Source: Paenibacillus terrae (GTDB lineage Bacteria > Bacillota > Bacilli > Paenibacillales > Paenibacillaceae). Taken from it: a stretch of DNA of 64,000 bases. Location: NCBI RefSeq assembly GCF_000943545.1, contig NZ_JTHP01000012.1:39566-103565 (forward strand), given 5' to 3'. Position numbers and translations under genes: made by a program. Each line of letters begins with the position of its first letter. Position 1 is the stretch's first letter. This document shows, piece after piece, positions 1-9,369 of the stretch. The notes beneath the pieces were generated by a model, which did not search any database, was not told where the DNA came from, and was given only the letters and a program-made list of their open reading frames with translations.

Positions 1-660
1 GGCCTTGTCCGCCAGTTGACGCTTGCGCCGGAGCGGGAAGGCGCGCTAGAGCTGATTGCCTGGCTGCGCAGCCATAACATTACTGCGGCTCTCGGTCATA
101 CGGATGCCACGTATGAAGAGGTGGAACGCGCAGCGGCGGCGGGCCTGAACCATGCGGTGCATACGTTTAATGCCATGACTCCGCTGCATCACCGCAAGCC
201 GGGAGCCGCCGGAGCCGTGCTTGCCGATCCGCGCATTGAAGCGGAAGTTATTGCGGACGGTATACACGTGCATCCCGCTGCTGTCTCCCTGCTCGCCAAT
301 CTAAAACGTGAGCACAATCTCATTCTGATCACCGATGCCATGTCTGCCACCGGGCTGGAGGACGGACATTACACACTCGGCGATTTACCAGTAATCGTGC
401 AAGGCGGCGTGGCACGACTGGAAGATGGCGTCACTCTGGCAGGAAGCACACTGACGATGATTGAAGGCTTCCGATATCTGGTTCGTCATGTGGGTCTGAC
501 CATTCCCCAGGCATCACAAGCCGCCAGCCTGAATCCGGCCAAATCCCTGAACATTGCGCATCGAACAGGTTCGCTTGCAGCAGGCAAACAAGCAGACGTT
601 CTGTTACTGGATGCGGACTTAATGCTGCAAAGCGTATGGATTAAAGGAAAACGAAGATAA
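1..660 (+). CDS. nagA: N-acetylglucosamine-6-phosphate deacetylase, C-terminal part
   Basis: The reading frame is open from the first base, so this is the 3' part of a gene that begins outside the window. NagA removes the acetyl group from GlcNAc-6-phosphate in the cytoplasm, feeding amino-sugar catabolism and wall recycling. Visible family motifs are the TLAPE segment at the beginning, LGHTDATYEE, the metal-site region HTFNAM followed by HHRKPG, ADGIHVHP, the catalytic-Asp segment LITDAMSATGLEDG, and LAGSTLTM. The C-terminus (NPAKSLNIAHRTGSLAAGKQ, then ADVLLLD) is the usual amidohydrolase small beta domain. About 219 residues remain of a family that usually has 380-400. It is followed by a strong terminator, so it ends its transcript. 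Confidence 0.95.
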   Translation, partial: GLVRQLTLAPEREGALELIAWLRSHNITAALGHTDATYEEVERAAAAGLNHAVHTFNAMTPLHHRKPGAAGAVLADPRIEAEVIADGIHVHPAAVSLLANLKREHNLILITDAMSATGLEDGHYTLGDLPVIVQGGVARLEDGVTLAGSTLTMIEGFRYLVRHVGLTIPQASQAASLNPAKSLNIAHRTGSLAAGKQADVLLLDADLMLQSVWIKGKRR

Positions 661-686
661 TTTCTTCTTATGATTCCCCCTAAACC

Positions 687-730
687 AAAGAGCTATCCCT
701 CAGCGATTTCGCCGAGATGGATAGCTCTTT
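687..730 (+). terminator. Rho-independent terminator after nagA
   Basis: Perfect 12-bp arms AAAGAGCTATCC (687-698) and GGATAGCTCTTT (719-730) are followed by CTTTGG. The 20-base loop contains a second small GC stem. It lies 27 bases after the nagA stop and faces the stop of the next, convergent gene at 759, so it may serve both. Confidence 0.8.
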
Positions 731-758
731 CTTTGGCATTACACATATATGTGGTGAA

Positions 759-1769
759 TTAGCGATGATTCATAGGTGCAGGGGTATAATTTTGTGGACG
801 AGTTGGTGCGGTTGTTGATCCATCTGTTGGATGAGTTGCACCAGCAACAGGAGTCGGGAATACCCGTTGGATGATATCTGCCAATTGGGCACTCATTCCT
901 TTGATCGGATGACCGTTTTGCACACTGCGTGTAAAGTCAGTGGTATGCTTTACAAAATCGGGGTTAGCCGATACATATACCTGTTCAATCGAAGGTGCGA
1001 ATTGCTTCACCTTGTTGGAGATACGACTTTTGACAGCTTCGGTCAACGTGTTAGGCTCATATGCAGTTCTTGCGCCTTCCACTGTGGTGCCATCCGTGCG
1101 TCCGATATCCGTGCGGGTACCGTCCGTCAAGCCACGAATCATACCATAAGAACCCGTACCCATCGTGCCGTACAATCCATCGCCACGACGCGCAGGGGTT
1201 CCGGGACCGTTAACTCCATTGTCTGTAATTCCCGGCGCTGTACCATCGGTGGTATAGTTACCTCTTGTACCATCAATCCCATGTGTAGTCATGCCATGTG
1301 TAGTCATGCCATGTGTAGTCGTGCCATGTGTAGTCGTGCCATGTGTAGTGGTACCATGTGTATTCATGGAATGCCCCGTACCTTTAACGCCTGAAGTGCC
1401 AGTGCCTGTTCCATTGGCTTGGTCCTTCAAGGAAACCGCTACATAAGCATTACGATTACCGACCAGCACTGTCGCAGATTTTACATCCGGCAACTCGGAT
1501 ATACGTTTGGACAAATTGCGATCGACTTGCAGATTACCAATTTGGTGTCCGGTTCCATTGGCGTTTTGGTTTAAACGCATCCCGTCCATACCGTTGGACT
1601 TAGCTCCGAAACGGTTCACACCATCCATATGATGTGTACTTTGCGCGTTATAGCGGGTAGTGTTCGTGCGGACGTTATGATTCGCAGTCCCACACCCTGT
1701 CAAAGCAGCCATACTGGCGAGCAAAGCAGCAGAAATCGTTAAACTGATTACCTTCTTAGTACCTGGCAT
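759..1769 (-). CDS. YhcN/YlaJ-family sporulation lipoprotein with THGMT/THGTT repeats
   Basis: A protein of 336 residues starts at 1769, where GGAGG lies 8 bases upstream. Longer in-frame starts such as 1784 would place that Shine-Dalgarno inside the gene. A short basic N-terminus, a hydrophobic segment and a lipobox ending in TGC give a lipoprotein signal. Two segments are typical of the YhcN/YlaJ family: ISELPDVKSATVLVGNRNAY, then VAVSLK, and the C-terminal stretch with VYVSANPDF and SAQLADIIQRVFP. Family members are associated with forespore or spore membranes; the exact role is unknown. Between the two segments lies a low-complexity region with six 5-residue repeats, followed by Gly/Thr/Asp-rich sequence. 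Repeat number is probably variable. Confidence 0.8.
   Translation of the reverse strand: MPGTKKVISLTISAALLASMAALTGCGTANHNVRTNTTRYNAQSTHHMDGVNRFGAKSNGMDGMRLNQNANGTGHQIGNLQVDRNLSKRISELPDVKSATVLVGNRNAYVAVSLKDQANGTGTGTSGVKGTGHSMNTHGTTTHGTTTHGTTTHGMTTHGMTTHGIDGTRGNYTTDGTAPGITDNGVNGPGTPARRGDGLYGTMGTGSYGMIRGLTDGTRTDIGRTDGTTVEGARTAYEPNTLTEAVKSRISNKVKQFAPSIEQVYVSANPDFVKHTTDFTRSVQNGHPIKGMSAQLADIIQRVFPTPVAGATHPTDGSTTAPTRPQNYTPAPMNHR
1280..1369. repeat. Six-copy 15-bp in-frame tandem repeat
   Basis: Six consecutive 15-bp units with consensus CATGTGTAGTCATGC run from 1280 to 1369. The first two are identical, the third and fourth share one change, and the last two have drifted more. The unit is a multiple of three and encodes THGMT or THGTT in the spore lipoprotein on the minus strand. 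Slippage would change protein length without a frameshift. Confidence 0.9.
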
Positions 1770-1963
1770 GAACTCATCCTCCATACATATAAAATGTGTG
1801 ACGAGAATAGGATGCGCTATGATTCTCAGGGCTATCCTGACTAAAAAATGACTAAAAAAATAAAATTTTAATGTAAATATGAAATACAATTGATGATTTA
1901 CCACAAGATGGCATGTATAATAAGATTGAAAAATACTTTATTTTACAAAGGAGGATTTTCAGT

Positions 1964-3541
1964 TTGAAAAAGATCACCGTTTTGATGCTCATTTTTTTGT
2001 TATCCGTCACTCTTGTCCCCGTCGGCGCTTTTGCAGGCTCCACTACACCCCAACCCCCGAAAGATCCTGGAGGAAGCTGGGCAGAAGGCCCACCACCTAA
2101 TCGCGTGGATCCTGCCAAGCCCGCACTATTATTTGTACATGGTTTGAACAGCAGCGCGGAAGTCTGGAAGAATAATAACGACATGCTTCAGCGCGCACGT
2201 GACGCCGGATACCAGACGGCCACCGTTAATCTGTACGATGCAAATGGCACATCACAGGATATGTGGGACAATGGTAAGCTTTTAGCCGACAAAATCAAGG
2301 TCATTAGTAATCACTTTGGAAAAAAACTCATCATCATTGCCCACAGCAAAGGTGGAGTGGATACTCAAACCGCTCTTGCATATAACGGAGCCGCTCCCTA
2401 TGTACAACGTGTGATCACCCTCAGCAGTCCCCATCATGGCTCACAACTTGCAGATCTCGCATACAGTAGCTGGGCCGGGTGGCTGGCAGATATTGTCGGA
2501 TCACAAAATCCAGGTACCTCCACTTTACAGACATCTTATATGAAGTATTTCCGATCCAAGACCGATGCACTCAGCAACGCAACTACAATCCCATTCTTCA
2601 CGTTTGCTGGTGATAACTGGTCCGACGGCAGCGCTTCCTACATACTGGGCGGACTTTACCTCTCATCCTTTGGCAAGAATGATGGAGTCGTCACAGTCGA
2701 CAATGCCAAGCTTCCCGGTGGACGTGTAGTTAAAGTCGGACCCTGGGATCATGCCAAAGTTCGTACCGGATCTTACGTCTTCTCCCTGATCCAACCTTAC
2801 CTCCAAGCGAATACTCCAGCATTGAATCAGGAAACTGAAGCACTTTCAGCAGCATCTTCCTTGCCTGCTTCCGCTTTAACATCCACCTATAGCGAGATCG
2901 ACAATTCATACTTTATCCGCGGCGGAGACTATAACGGAAAAGCCTCCGAAATCCTCACCGTTGAAAATGGCGTCAAATCCATTGATTTGGACTGGATCAG
3001 CGATAAACGTGTAAGTAAACTTGAGCTGACCAAGCCTGACGGTACCAGCGAGATCGTTAATCTGAAAGCAGGTTATGATGACGAAATTTTTGCTGGTGCC
3101 TGGCATCATAACGCAGTCATCAAAAATCCAAAACCGGGTACCTATAAACTGAACGTCACGATTCCTGATAAAGGAGCGTATCTCCTGATCGCCCGTTATC
3201 AGGCCGCTCAGGTTCCTGAGCTGAAATATAATCTGAATGCCGTAGGTCCGAAGCTGAATCTGCAACCACAGGATTCCCCTAAAAGCGTTACACAAGTCAC
3301 GTATCAGGTTCAATATTACGGTAATCCACAGCAAGGAATTACTCCTGCGTCCAAAGGTCTGACGGTACAACAAAAAACAGTTAACCCCACCGGACAAATC
3401 GAGCTGTCCAAAGCGGACAAGCCCGGCATTTATTCCGTAACCTATGAAATCGAGGGAACTACTGAGGCAGGCTATCCATACCGCCGTACAGCTGTTCAGT
3501 CCATTTATATTGACGCTGACGGGAATAAGTATGTTGATTAA
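1964..3541 (+). CDS. Secreted lipase/esterase (alpha/beta hydrolase)
   Basis: A TTG start at 1964 follows AAAGGAGG at good distance, giving 525 residues; the frame stays open upstream but without a site. Residues 1-24 form a signal peptide (KKITVLMLIFLLSVTLVPV, cleavage after AFA). The oxyanion motif HGLN is at residues 59-62. The nucleophile motif is AHSKG with Ser at about 128; Ala replaces the first Gly as in Bacillus family I lipases. NDGVV and WDHAKV probably supply the catalytic Asp and His. After the roughly 280-residue catalytic domain come about 230 beta-rich residues that may be a carrier or surface-binding domain. It probably acts on extracellular esters; the substrate is not determinable. 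It is monocistronic, with a terminator downstream. Confidence 0.85.
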   Translation: MKKITVLMLIFLLSVTLVPVGAFAGSTTPQPPKDPGGSWAEGPPPNRVDPAKPALLFVHGLNSSAEVWKNNNDMLQRARDAGYQTATVNLYDANGTSQDMWDNGKLLADKIKVISNHFGKKLIIIAHSKGGVDTQTALAYNGAAPYVQRVITLSSPHHGSQLADLAYSSWAGWLADIVGSQNPGTSTLQTSYMKYFRSKTDALSNATTIPFFTFAGDNWSDGSASYILGGLYLSSFGKNDGVVTVDNAKLPGGRVVKVGPWDHAKVRTGSYVFSLIQPYLQANTPALNQETEALSAASSLPASALTSTYSEIDNSYFIRGGDYNGKASEILTVENGVKSIDLDWISDKRVSKLELTKPDGTSEIVNLKAGYDDEIFAGAWHHNAVIKNPKPGTYKLNVTIPDKGAYLLIARYQAAQVPELKYNLNAVGPKLNLQPQDSPKSVTQVTYQVQYYGNPQQGITPASKGLTVQQKTVNPTGQIELSKADKPGIYSVTYEIEGTTEAGYPYRRTAVQSIYIDADGNKYVD

Positions 3542-3609
3542 TTAGTTTTTCCCTTTGTGGATGGATGTATAAGCACGAGCTCCATTTTATCTTGAATTTG
3601 GTTGCAAAT

Positions 3610-3651
3610 AAGGACCTCATCTCCCACTTGACTGTGGAATTTGAGGTCCTT
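3610..3651. terminator. Terminator between lipase and GH32 gene
   Basis: Ten-base arms AAGGACCTCA (3610-3619) and TGAGGTCCTT (3642-3651) are followed by TTGGTCCCTTTT. It sits between two convergent genes and may stop transcription from both sides. Confidence 0.7.
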
Positions 3652-3678
3652 TTGGTCCCTTTTCCGATCAAATTTCTA

Positions 3679-5148
3679 TTAATAATCCCACTTCATAGTC
3701 TTGAAAAAAGTTTTTCCTCCTAGTGCAAAAAATCGGATACCTATACTGTCTTCGCCAGGAAAAATTCGCGAGGTAAATATTTCTTCCCCATCATTAATAA
3801 AAATCTCTACAGAGGAAACATCCACAAACATTTGAAACTTCACATTTTTATTATTAAAACTACATTCTCTAATCGTCCCATATGAAACCCCAACCGGGCT
3901 TCCAGAATTAGTACGATCGAGTATTAACTTTCCTTTTCTATCATTGTATTTAATTGTAGTCTTCTCTTGATCACCTTTTCTGAATTCTATCCCAAGCTCA
4001 TCTGCATCCACATTATTAAACTCGCAAATTAATTCATAAGTGATCCCTGTAAATCCTTGAAACATTTTAAATTCATTATAGATTTCTCCTTTCGCCTCTG
4101 TTAAATTCCTGCGTAATAATTCGAGTTCCTTAATTGGTTTTTGAACTAACTTTTCATTGGAAAGTGAAAGCTCTCTAGGAAGAGTTAGACAGTGCGCCCA
4201 CCCATAGGGGTCTGTTGGATACTCTATGTCAGGTAAGCCCATCCATCCAACCATTATTCTTCTTCCATGAGTATCTTTCATCGTTTGAGGAGCATAAAAA
4301 TCAAATCCCCGATCAAGCTCCGAGAACTCACCATGGTTTAATTTCTTCTCTTGTACATTCAACTTGTCCCCTATAACATAGCCAGTTTGAAATATGTTAC
4401 GGTATTTGTAACCTTCAGGTTCTATTCCTTGAGGAGAGAACATGAGAATCCCCCTATCATGAAGTACAAAGTAATCTGGGCATTCCCACATATATCCAAA
4501 TGAGTCCAAATCAGTCTGAATTTCCCCTTCAAATTCCCATGCCAATAAATCCTGTGAACTGTATAAAACGGCACAGCCTTCCTGGTTTACTTTCTGTGCA
4601 CCGATAACAGCATAAAATTTATTATCTTGTTTCCATAATTTTGGATCACGAAAATGTTCTGTGAACCCATCGGGAATTTGATTGATAACAGGATGGTCCA
4701 ACTTAGAAAAAAATTTTTTTTCATCCATTATAACCATACATTGAGTAGAATTCCTCATCCAATTTTCATCCCTCCTATTCCCCGTATATAATAAATACAA
4801 TTTCCCCTTATGCTCCAGGGCACTTCCAGAATATGCTCCATGACTGTCAAAATAATGAGAAGGCTTTATAGCAATCCCGTGATCTTCCCAATGCACCAGA
4901 TTTTTGGAGCTCATATGATACCAGTATTTTAAACCGTGTACGGGTCCAAGAGGAAACCACTGATAAAACATATGATATTCTCCATTGTAATAAGAAAAGC
5001 CATTCGGATCGTTTAATAAACCCGTAGTTGGCTGTATATGAAATTTTTGTCTCCAAGGCGAATTTTTCACCTTTTCATTTAATTCTTGTATTTCTTGCTC
5101 ACTCGCCTCTTCCAAGTTGCGGTACCTCTGCTCCGATGTCCACTTCAT
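3679..5148 (-). CDS. sacA: GH32 sucrose-6-phosphate hydrolase
   Basis: A 489-residue cytoplasmic GH32 enzyme that splits sucrose-6-phosphate (or another beta-fructofuranoside phosphate) into glucose-6-phosphate and fructose. The three catalytic blocks are visible: LLNDPNG with nucleophile Asp47, FRDPK at about 166-170, and WEC with acid/base Glu222. A C-terminal beta-sandwich follows, ending with VSSVEIFINDGEE. There is no signal peptide, which fits an imported phosphorylated substrate. The start at 5148 has AAAGGAG eight bases upstream. It is the last gene of an operon transcribed GH13, PTS EIIBC, GH32. The symbol is by analogy with the Bacillus subtilis sacP-sacA pair; scrB would be equally fair. 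Confidence 0.9.
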   Translation of the reverse strand: MKWTSEQRYRNLEEASEQEIQELNEKVKNSPWRQKFHIQPTTGLLNDPNGFSYYNGEYHMFYQWFPLGPVHGLKYWYHMSSKNLVHWEDHGIAIKPSHYFDSHGAYSGSALEHKGKLYLLYTGNRRDENWMRNSTQCMVIMDEKKFFSKLDHPVINQIPDGFTEHFRDPKLWKQDNKFYAVIGAQKVNQEGCAVLYSSQDLLAWEFEGEIQTDLDSFGYMWECPDYFVLHDRGILMFSPQGIEPEGYKYRNIFQTGYVIGDKLNVQEKKLNHGEFSELDRGFDFYAPQTMKDTHGRRIMVGWMGLPDIEYPTDPYGWAHCLTLPRELSLSNEKLVQKPIKELELLRRNLTEAKGEIYNEFKMFQGFTGITYELICEFNNVDADELGIEFRKGDQEKTTIKYNDRKGKLILDRTNSGSPVGVSYGTIRECSFNNKNVKFQMFVDVSSVEIFINDGEEIFTSRIFPGEDSIGIRFFALGGKTFFKTMKWDY

Positions 5149-5201
5149 TTTAGTTCTCCTTTAACCATGCTGCACAAAATCATGCGCTGTAACTGTTAAA
5201 A

Positions 5202-6626
5202 TTAGAAGCTCTTATTTAATTTTTTTGATTTTGACATCACCAAAGTCATTAAAAAACCTGCAACAAATGAAATCGTTACAGCAATCAAAAAGTTAATAAC
5301 ATTACCAGCTTCAATACTTACAAATCCAATAATTCCTGCAGGTCCAGGGGCCACATTTAATATATGTTTAAATGCCGCATAAGTACATCCACATGCCGAA
5401 CCTACCATTGCAGCATAAAACGGAAATTTCATTTTCAAGTTCACACCAAACATTGCAGGCTCTGTAATTCCTAACAGTGCAGATATTCCCGAAGACACCG
5501 CCACGCTTTTCATTTTCTTATCTTTGGTAAGAAGCATAGCAGCAAAAGTTGCTCCGCTTTGTGCGACATTGTTGCAGGATACGAGTGCAAGTAAGAAAGA
5601 CCCTCCTCCAGCAATGAGTTGAATATCAATAGGAAGAAGGCTGTGATGCATTCCTGTCAATGTCAAAGGAGCTATAATAAATCCAAAAATACCACCACCA
5701 AAGAATCCGAGTACATCATATAGCCAGACCATGCCGTCTGCTAAAAGATTCCCTGCTGCTCTCATCATTCCACCGACAATTGTAAATGTAAGAAAACTTG
5801 TGAGGAAAACAGTTAGTAATGGTGTTAGTAAATTATCAAGTACAGATGGAATAATTTTCCTTAAATTCTTCTCAATCCACGACAGAATAAATGATGCCGC
5901 TAATACAGGAAAAACAGTGCCTTGATATCCGACTTTTTCAATAGTCAATCCAAAAATATGCCACACAGGGACTTTGTTATTGAGAATTGCATCCCCATAG
6001 CCATATGCGTTGAGGAGATCAGGATGCACCATGATCATTCCCATTACGGCCCCTAGATAAGGATTCCCACCAAATTTTTTGGTCGCTGAAAACCCTATTA
6101 AAATGGGTAAAAATACAAATGCAGCGTTAGCAAATATATTAATCATGTTGGCAAGATCAGTGATGTTCGGGTATACATCCATCAAAGACTTGCCTGTAAA
6201 AAACAGTCCTTTAGAGGTCAATACATTATTGATCCCCATGAGCAAGCCAGCCGCTACAAGCGCAGGAATAATTGGAACAAAAATATCAGACAATAGCTTC
6301 ACAAGTTTTTGAAGCGGATTCATTTTATGATCTGCTTCTTTTTTAAGTTCTTCTTTGGTAGACTCCTTAATATCTGCATATTTAATAAATGAGTTATAAA
6401 CTTCGTTTACTGTACCTGCACCTAAAATAATCTGATACTGACCTGAATTGCTAAATTGTCCTTTCACAAGTTCAATTTCTGAAAGTTCTTCCGTTTTCGC
6501 AATAGACTCATCCTTTAGCACTAAACGGAGACGAGTTGCACAGTGAGCCGCGCTTATGATGTTATCCGGTCCTCCAATAACATCTAAAACCTGTTTAGCT
6601 GTCTTATCTATTTTATTATTGCTCAT
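5202..6626 (-). CDS. PTS EIIBC, sucrose/disaccharide family
   Basis: A membrane permease of 474 residues that imports and phosphorylates a disaccharide. The N-terminal EIIB domain carries the phospho-cysteine in AAHCATRLR (Cys29). The EIIC domain has about ten hydrophobic segments and the signature GITEPAMFGVNLK. No EIIA domain is fused, so phosphate must come from another EIIA, as for B. subtilis SacP. The start at 6626 is one base after the TGA of the upstream GH13 gene, with GAGAGG inside that gene's end, so translation is probably coupled. The pairing with a GH32 enzyme suggests sucrose. The pairing with an alpha-1,6-type GH13 leaves open sucrose isomers such as isomaltulose. Confidence 0.88.
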   Translation of the reverse strand: MSNNKIDKTAKQVLDVIGGPDNIISAAHCATRLRLVLKDESIAKTEELSEIELVKGQFSNSGQYQIILGAGTVNEVYNSFIKYADIKESTKEELKKEADHKMNPLQKLVKLLSDIFVPIIPALVAAGLLMGINNVLTSKGLFFTGKSLMDVYPNITDLANMINIFANAAFVFLPILIGFSATKKFGGNPYLGAVMGMIMVHPDLLNAYGYGDAILNNKVPVWHIFGLTIEKVGYQGTVFPVLAASFILSWIEKNLRKIIPSVLDNLLTPLLTVFLTSFLTFTIVGGMMRAAGNLLADGMVWLYDVLGFFGGGIFGFIIAPLTLTGMHHSLLPIDIQLIAGGGSFLLALVSCNNVAQSGATFAAMLLTKDKKMKSVAVSSGISALLGITEPAMFGVNLKMKFPFYAAMVGSACGCTYAAFKHILNVAPGPAGIIGFVSIEAGNVINFLIAVTISFVAGFLMTLVMSKSKKLNKSF

Positions 6627-6627
6627 T

Positions 6628-8283
6628 TCATTTAGCCTCTCTTTCGATGATCTCGTATATGATTGCTTCATAAGGTCGTAGTTGAAGGTTTTGTACATTT
6701 AAGCTGGAATCATCATAATTACTAATTAAAATTTGCACTTTGTCTTTGCTGCTTACTGGAAATTTGAAACTTCTTTCCTGATCGTAAAAATTACATACAA
6801 TTAAAAGCTTTTTATTCTCAAAATTTCGTTCATACGCATAAATGCTTTCATCTTCCGGATCAAGGAGACAATACGTACCATATATCAGGTTTTCATTGTT
6901 TTTTCTGATATGAATCAGCTTCTGATAGTAATAAAAAACCGAATCCGAATCTTTGATAGCGCTTTCCACATTAATCTGAGTATAATTTGAATTCAATTTC
7001 ATCCAAGGAGACCCGGTAGTAAATCCTGCATTTTTATCCGCAGACCATTGCATTGGGGTTCTTGCATTATCTCTTGCTTTCATATAAAAAGCCTTCATAA
7101 TTTCCTCTTTTTTAAATCCAGCTTCTATTCTCTCCCTATAAATATTTTGTGTTTCAATATCTAAATAATCTTCAACAGAATCGAATGTAGCATTTGTCAT
7201 ACCGATTTCTTCCCCTTGGTAAATATAGGGGGTTCCTTTCATACCATGTAATAATGTGGCTAACATTTTTGCAGATTGGACTCTGTACTCACGGTCATTT
7301 CCCCATCTTGATACAATTCGAGGCAAATCGTGATTATTCCAAAACAAGCTGTTCCAGCCTTCCTTATCAAGCGCATACTGCCATTTACTCAAAACCTGCT
7401 TTAATTCTCTTAAATCGAGCTTTTTCAAGTCCCATCGTTGTTTACCTTTCATTTTGTCCAATTGCATATGTTCGAATTGAAATATCATACTTAATTCATT
7501 ACGTTTGGGATCAGAGTATAGTTTGCCGTTTGCCGTTGTAGCCCCCCATGTCTCTCCAACCGTTAGCAAATCTTTACCTCCGAAAGTATGTTTGTTCATT
7601 TCCTGCAAATACTCATGTAATTTTGGGCCATTTTCCTTTATAAGTTTGTCAGGTTCCTTGCCGATCAAGTCAATAACATCCATCCTAAACCCACCGATAC
7701 CTTTATTTATCCAAAAATTCATCATGTTCCATATACTTTGTCGCATCTGTTTATTTCCCCAATTTAAATCTGGCTGTTCTTTGCTATAAAAGTGTAAATA
7801 ATATTGGTTAGTATGTTCATCAAATTCCCATGCCGAGCCGCCAAAATTAGATTTAAGTTCATTTGGCTCACGGCCATCAACCGGATCGCGCCAAATATAA
7901 TAATCCCGATACGGATTATTTTTGGATTTTTTAGCCTCCAGAAACCATTTATGCTGATCTGAAGTATGATTTACAACTAAATCTATAATAATTCTCATTT
8001 CTCGTTTCTGGCTTTCAAGTAACAATTTATCCATATCTTCCATGGTTCCAAATTCAGGTAAAATGGAGTAATAATCACTAATATCATAGCCATTATCCAC
8101 ATTAGGAGATTGATAGACAGGGCTTAACCAGATTACATCAGCACCTAAATCCTTTATATAATCTATTTTTTGAATAATCCCTTTGATATCACCAATCCCA
8201 TCACCATTAGTATCATAAAAACTGCGCGGATAAACCTGATAAATCACACTTTTATGCCACCATTTTCTTTGTTTATCTAACAT
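6628..8283 (-). CDS. GH13 oligo-1,6-glucosidase-type alpha-glucosidase
   Basis: 551 residues, the usual length for GH13 subfamily 31. Catalytic residues are Asp202 in GFRMDVIDL, Glu244 in TVGETWG, and the Asp of NNHDLPR. The residue after the nucleophile is Val; established work on Bacillus enzymes links Val here to alpha-1,6 specificity and Ala or Thr to alpha-1,4. An NDNG-like block (NVDNGYDISDYY) and the C-terminal beta domain are present. No signal peptide. As the first gene of a PTS operon it probably acts on a phosphorylated or unphosphorylated alpha-linked disaccharide inside the cell. Trehalose-6-phosphate hydrolase is a less likely alternative. The start at 8283 has GGGGAG upstream. 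Confidence 0.85.
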   Translation of the reverse strand: MLDKQRKWWHKSVIYQVYPRSFYDTNGDGIGDIKGIIQKIDYIKDLGADVIWLSPVYQSPNVDNGYDISDYYSILPEFGTMEDMDKLLLESQKREMRIIIDLVVNHTSDQHKWFLEAKKSKNNPYRDYYIWRDPVDGREPNELKSNFGGSAWEFDEHTNQYYLHFYSKEQPDLNWGNKQMRQSIWNMMNFWINKGIGGFRMDVIDLIGKEPDKLIKENGPKLHEYLQEMNKHTFGGKDLLTVGETWGATTANGKLYSDPKRNELSMIFQFEHMQLDKMKGKQRWDLKKLDLRELKQVLSKWQYALDKEGWNSLFWNNHDLPRIVSRWGNDREYRVQSAKMLATLLHGMKGTPYIYQGEEIGMTNATFDSVEDYLDIETQNIYRERIEAGFKKEEIMKAFYMKARDNARTPMQWSADKNAGFTTGSPWMKLNSNYTQINVESAIKDSDSVFYYYQKLIHIRKNNENLIYGTYCLLDPEDESIYAYERNFENKKLLIVCNFYDQERSFKFPVSSKDKVQILISNYDDSSLNVQNLQLRPYEAIIYEIIEREAK

Positions 8284-8305
8284 CTATTGCTCCCCTTTTG
8301 TATTT

Positions 8306-8319
8306 TGAAATCGTATTCA
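8306..8319. promoter_or_regulatory. Candidate CcpA cre site
   Basis: TGAAATCGTATTCA matches the Gram-positive cre consensus TGWAANCGNTNWCA at all but one position. It lies in the 114-base divergent region between the GH13 start and the AraC regulator start, where it could repress the disaccharide operon when glucose is present. Confidence 0.5.
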
Positions 8320-8397
8320 GTATAATCAAATCAATAGCTTACTTCTTGCACATTTCCGAATTTTCATAACACTATTCTCATTTTGAGGGGATTTATT

Positions 8398-9267
8398 ATG
8401 GTAAAATTATCGTTAAAAGAAAACTCTATTCATGGTACACCGCTTTTTCCGTTACATGTGTATAGTAAATTTAGAAGAACCGAATATTATGTAGGATTTC
8501 ATTGGCATGAAGAATTGGAATTTATTTATGTTGAGGATGGAGTCATGGAAGTCACCGTTAACTCAGAGACTGTAAAGATAACTAAAGGAAATTTTATTTT
8601 TATTAACTCCGGGGATCTGCATCAAGTGACTGGAACAGGGTCTTCTATTCATCACGCTATTGTATTTCTACCGCAATTGTTAAACTTTGAGTATCCTGAT
8701 ACATGTCAAAATACCATATTAAAACCTTTAATAAGCGGTCAGTTACAATTTCCTTCCATCACAGATTTGGACAATGAGGTGAAAGAATATATAACGGATC
8801 GTTTAATGCATATTATCTCTTTAAAAAACATGGAAGATGCCCTCTCATCGTTAAGCATTAAAATTAACCTTTTTCAAATTATTGAAGTTCTACTGAGACA
8901 GCAGCTCTTTTTAAGAAAACAAGCCGACATCAACGGGAAACAAGAAAAAATTAAAAAAGTCATTACCTATATTGAAAACAATTATGATCGCAAAATATCA
9001 CTTGAAGAATTAGCCTCCATTTTAAACATGAATAAAAATTACTTTTCTAAATATTTCCAAAACGCAATCGGCAAAACACCCGTTACCTATATTAATGTAT
9101 TCCGATGCGAAAAAGCTGCCGCACTGCTAAAAAACAAAGATTTAAAAATATTAGATATTGCCTTAATGGTTGGATTCGAAAACTTCAGTTATTTTATACG
9201 AAAATTTAAGGAGTACAAACGCCATTCACCCGCAATCTATAGGAAATTGTTTTATCATTCTGAATAA
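8398..9267 (+). CDS. AraC-family transcriptional regulator (cupin + HTH)
   Basis: 289 residues. The N-terminal half is an AraC-type cupin (GFHWHEELEFIYVEDG, then GNFIFINSGDLHQV). The C-terminal 100 residues hold the double helix-turn-helix: ISLEELASILNMNKNYFSKY and LKILDIALMVGFENFSYFIR, followed by the family ending FKEYKRHSPAIYR. The ATG at 8398 has GAGGGG seven bases upstream. It is divergent from the GH13-PTS-GH32 operon, so it is very likely the sugar-responsive activator of that operon. The inducer is not known. Confidence 0.85.
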   Translation: MVKLSLKENSIHGTPLFPLHVYSKFRRTEYYVGFHWHEELEFIYVEDGVMEVTVNSETVKITKGNFIFINSGDLHQVTGTGSSIHHAIVFLPQLLNFEYPDTCQNTILKPLISGQLQFPSITDLDNEVKEYITDRLMHIISLKNMEDALSSLSIKINLFQIIEVLLRQQLFLRKQADINGKQEKIKKVITYIENNYDRKISLEELASILNMNKNYFSKYFQNAIGKTPVTYINVFRCEKAAALLKNKDLKILDIALMVGFENFSYFIRKFKEYKRHSPAIYRKLFYHSE

Positions 9268-9276
9268 TATTCTCCA

Positions 9277-9304
9277 AAACAATCATCCTTGTTGATGATT
9301 GTTT
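9277..9304. terminator. Bidirectional terminator
   Basis: Perfect 11-base arms AAACAATCATC (9277-9287) and GATGATTGTTT (9294-9304) with a 6-base loop, then TTATTATAG on the plus strand. It separates the AraC gene from the convergent sigma-factor pair. Confidence 0.8.
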
Positions 9305-9369
9305 TTATTATAGAAATATTTAACATTAATTTCGTTAAATAGAACAACCCTCGTGTAAAATAATGATTT

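Noticed and set aside
1280..1369. CRISPR array
   Set aside because: Units are contiguous 15-bp repeats without spacers and lie inside a coding region.
831..1394. Plus-strand frame of 187 codons opposite the spore lipoprotein
   Set aside because: It is the antisense shadow of a repeat-rich gene; Cys/Ser-rich repeats with no family resemblance and no ribosome site.
6628..8283. GH13 gene as trehalose-6-phosphate hydrolase
   Set aside because: The nucleophile block GFRMDVID with Val and the overall oligo-1,6-glucosidase pattern, together with the GH32 partner, fit better; no TreR-type regulator is present.
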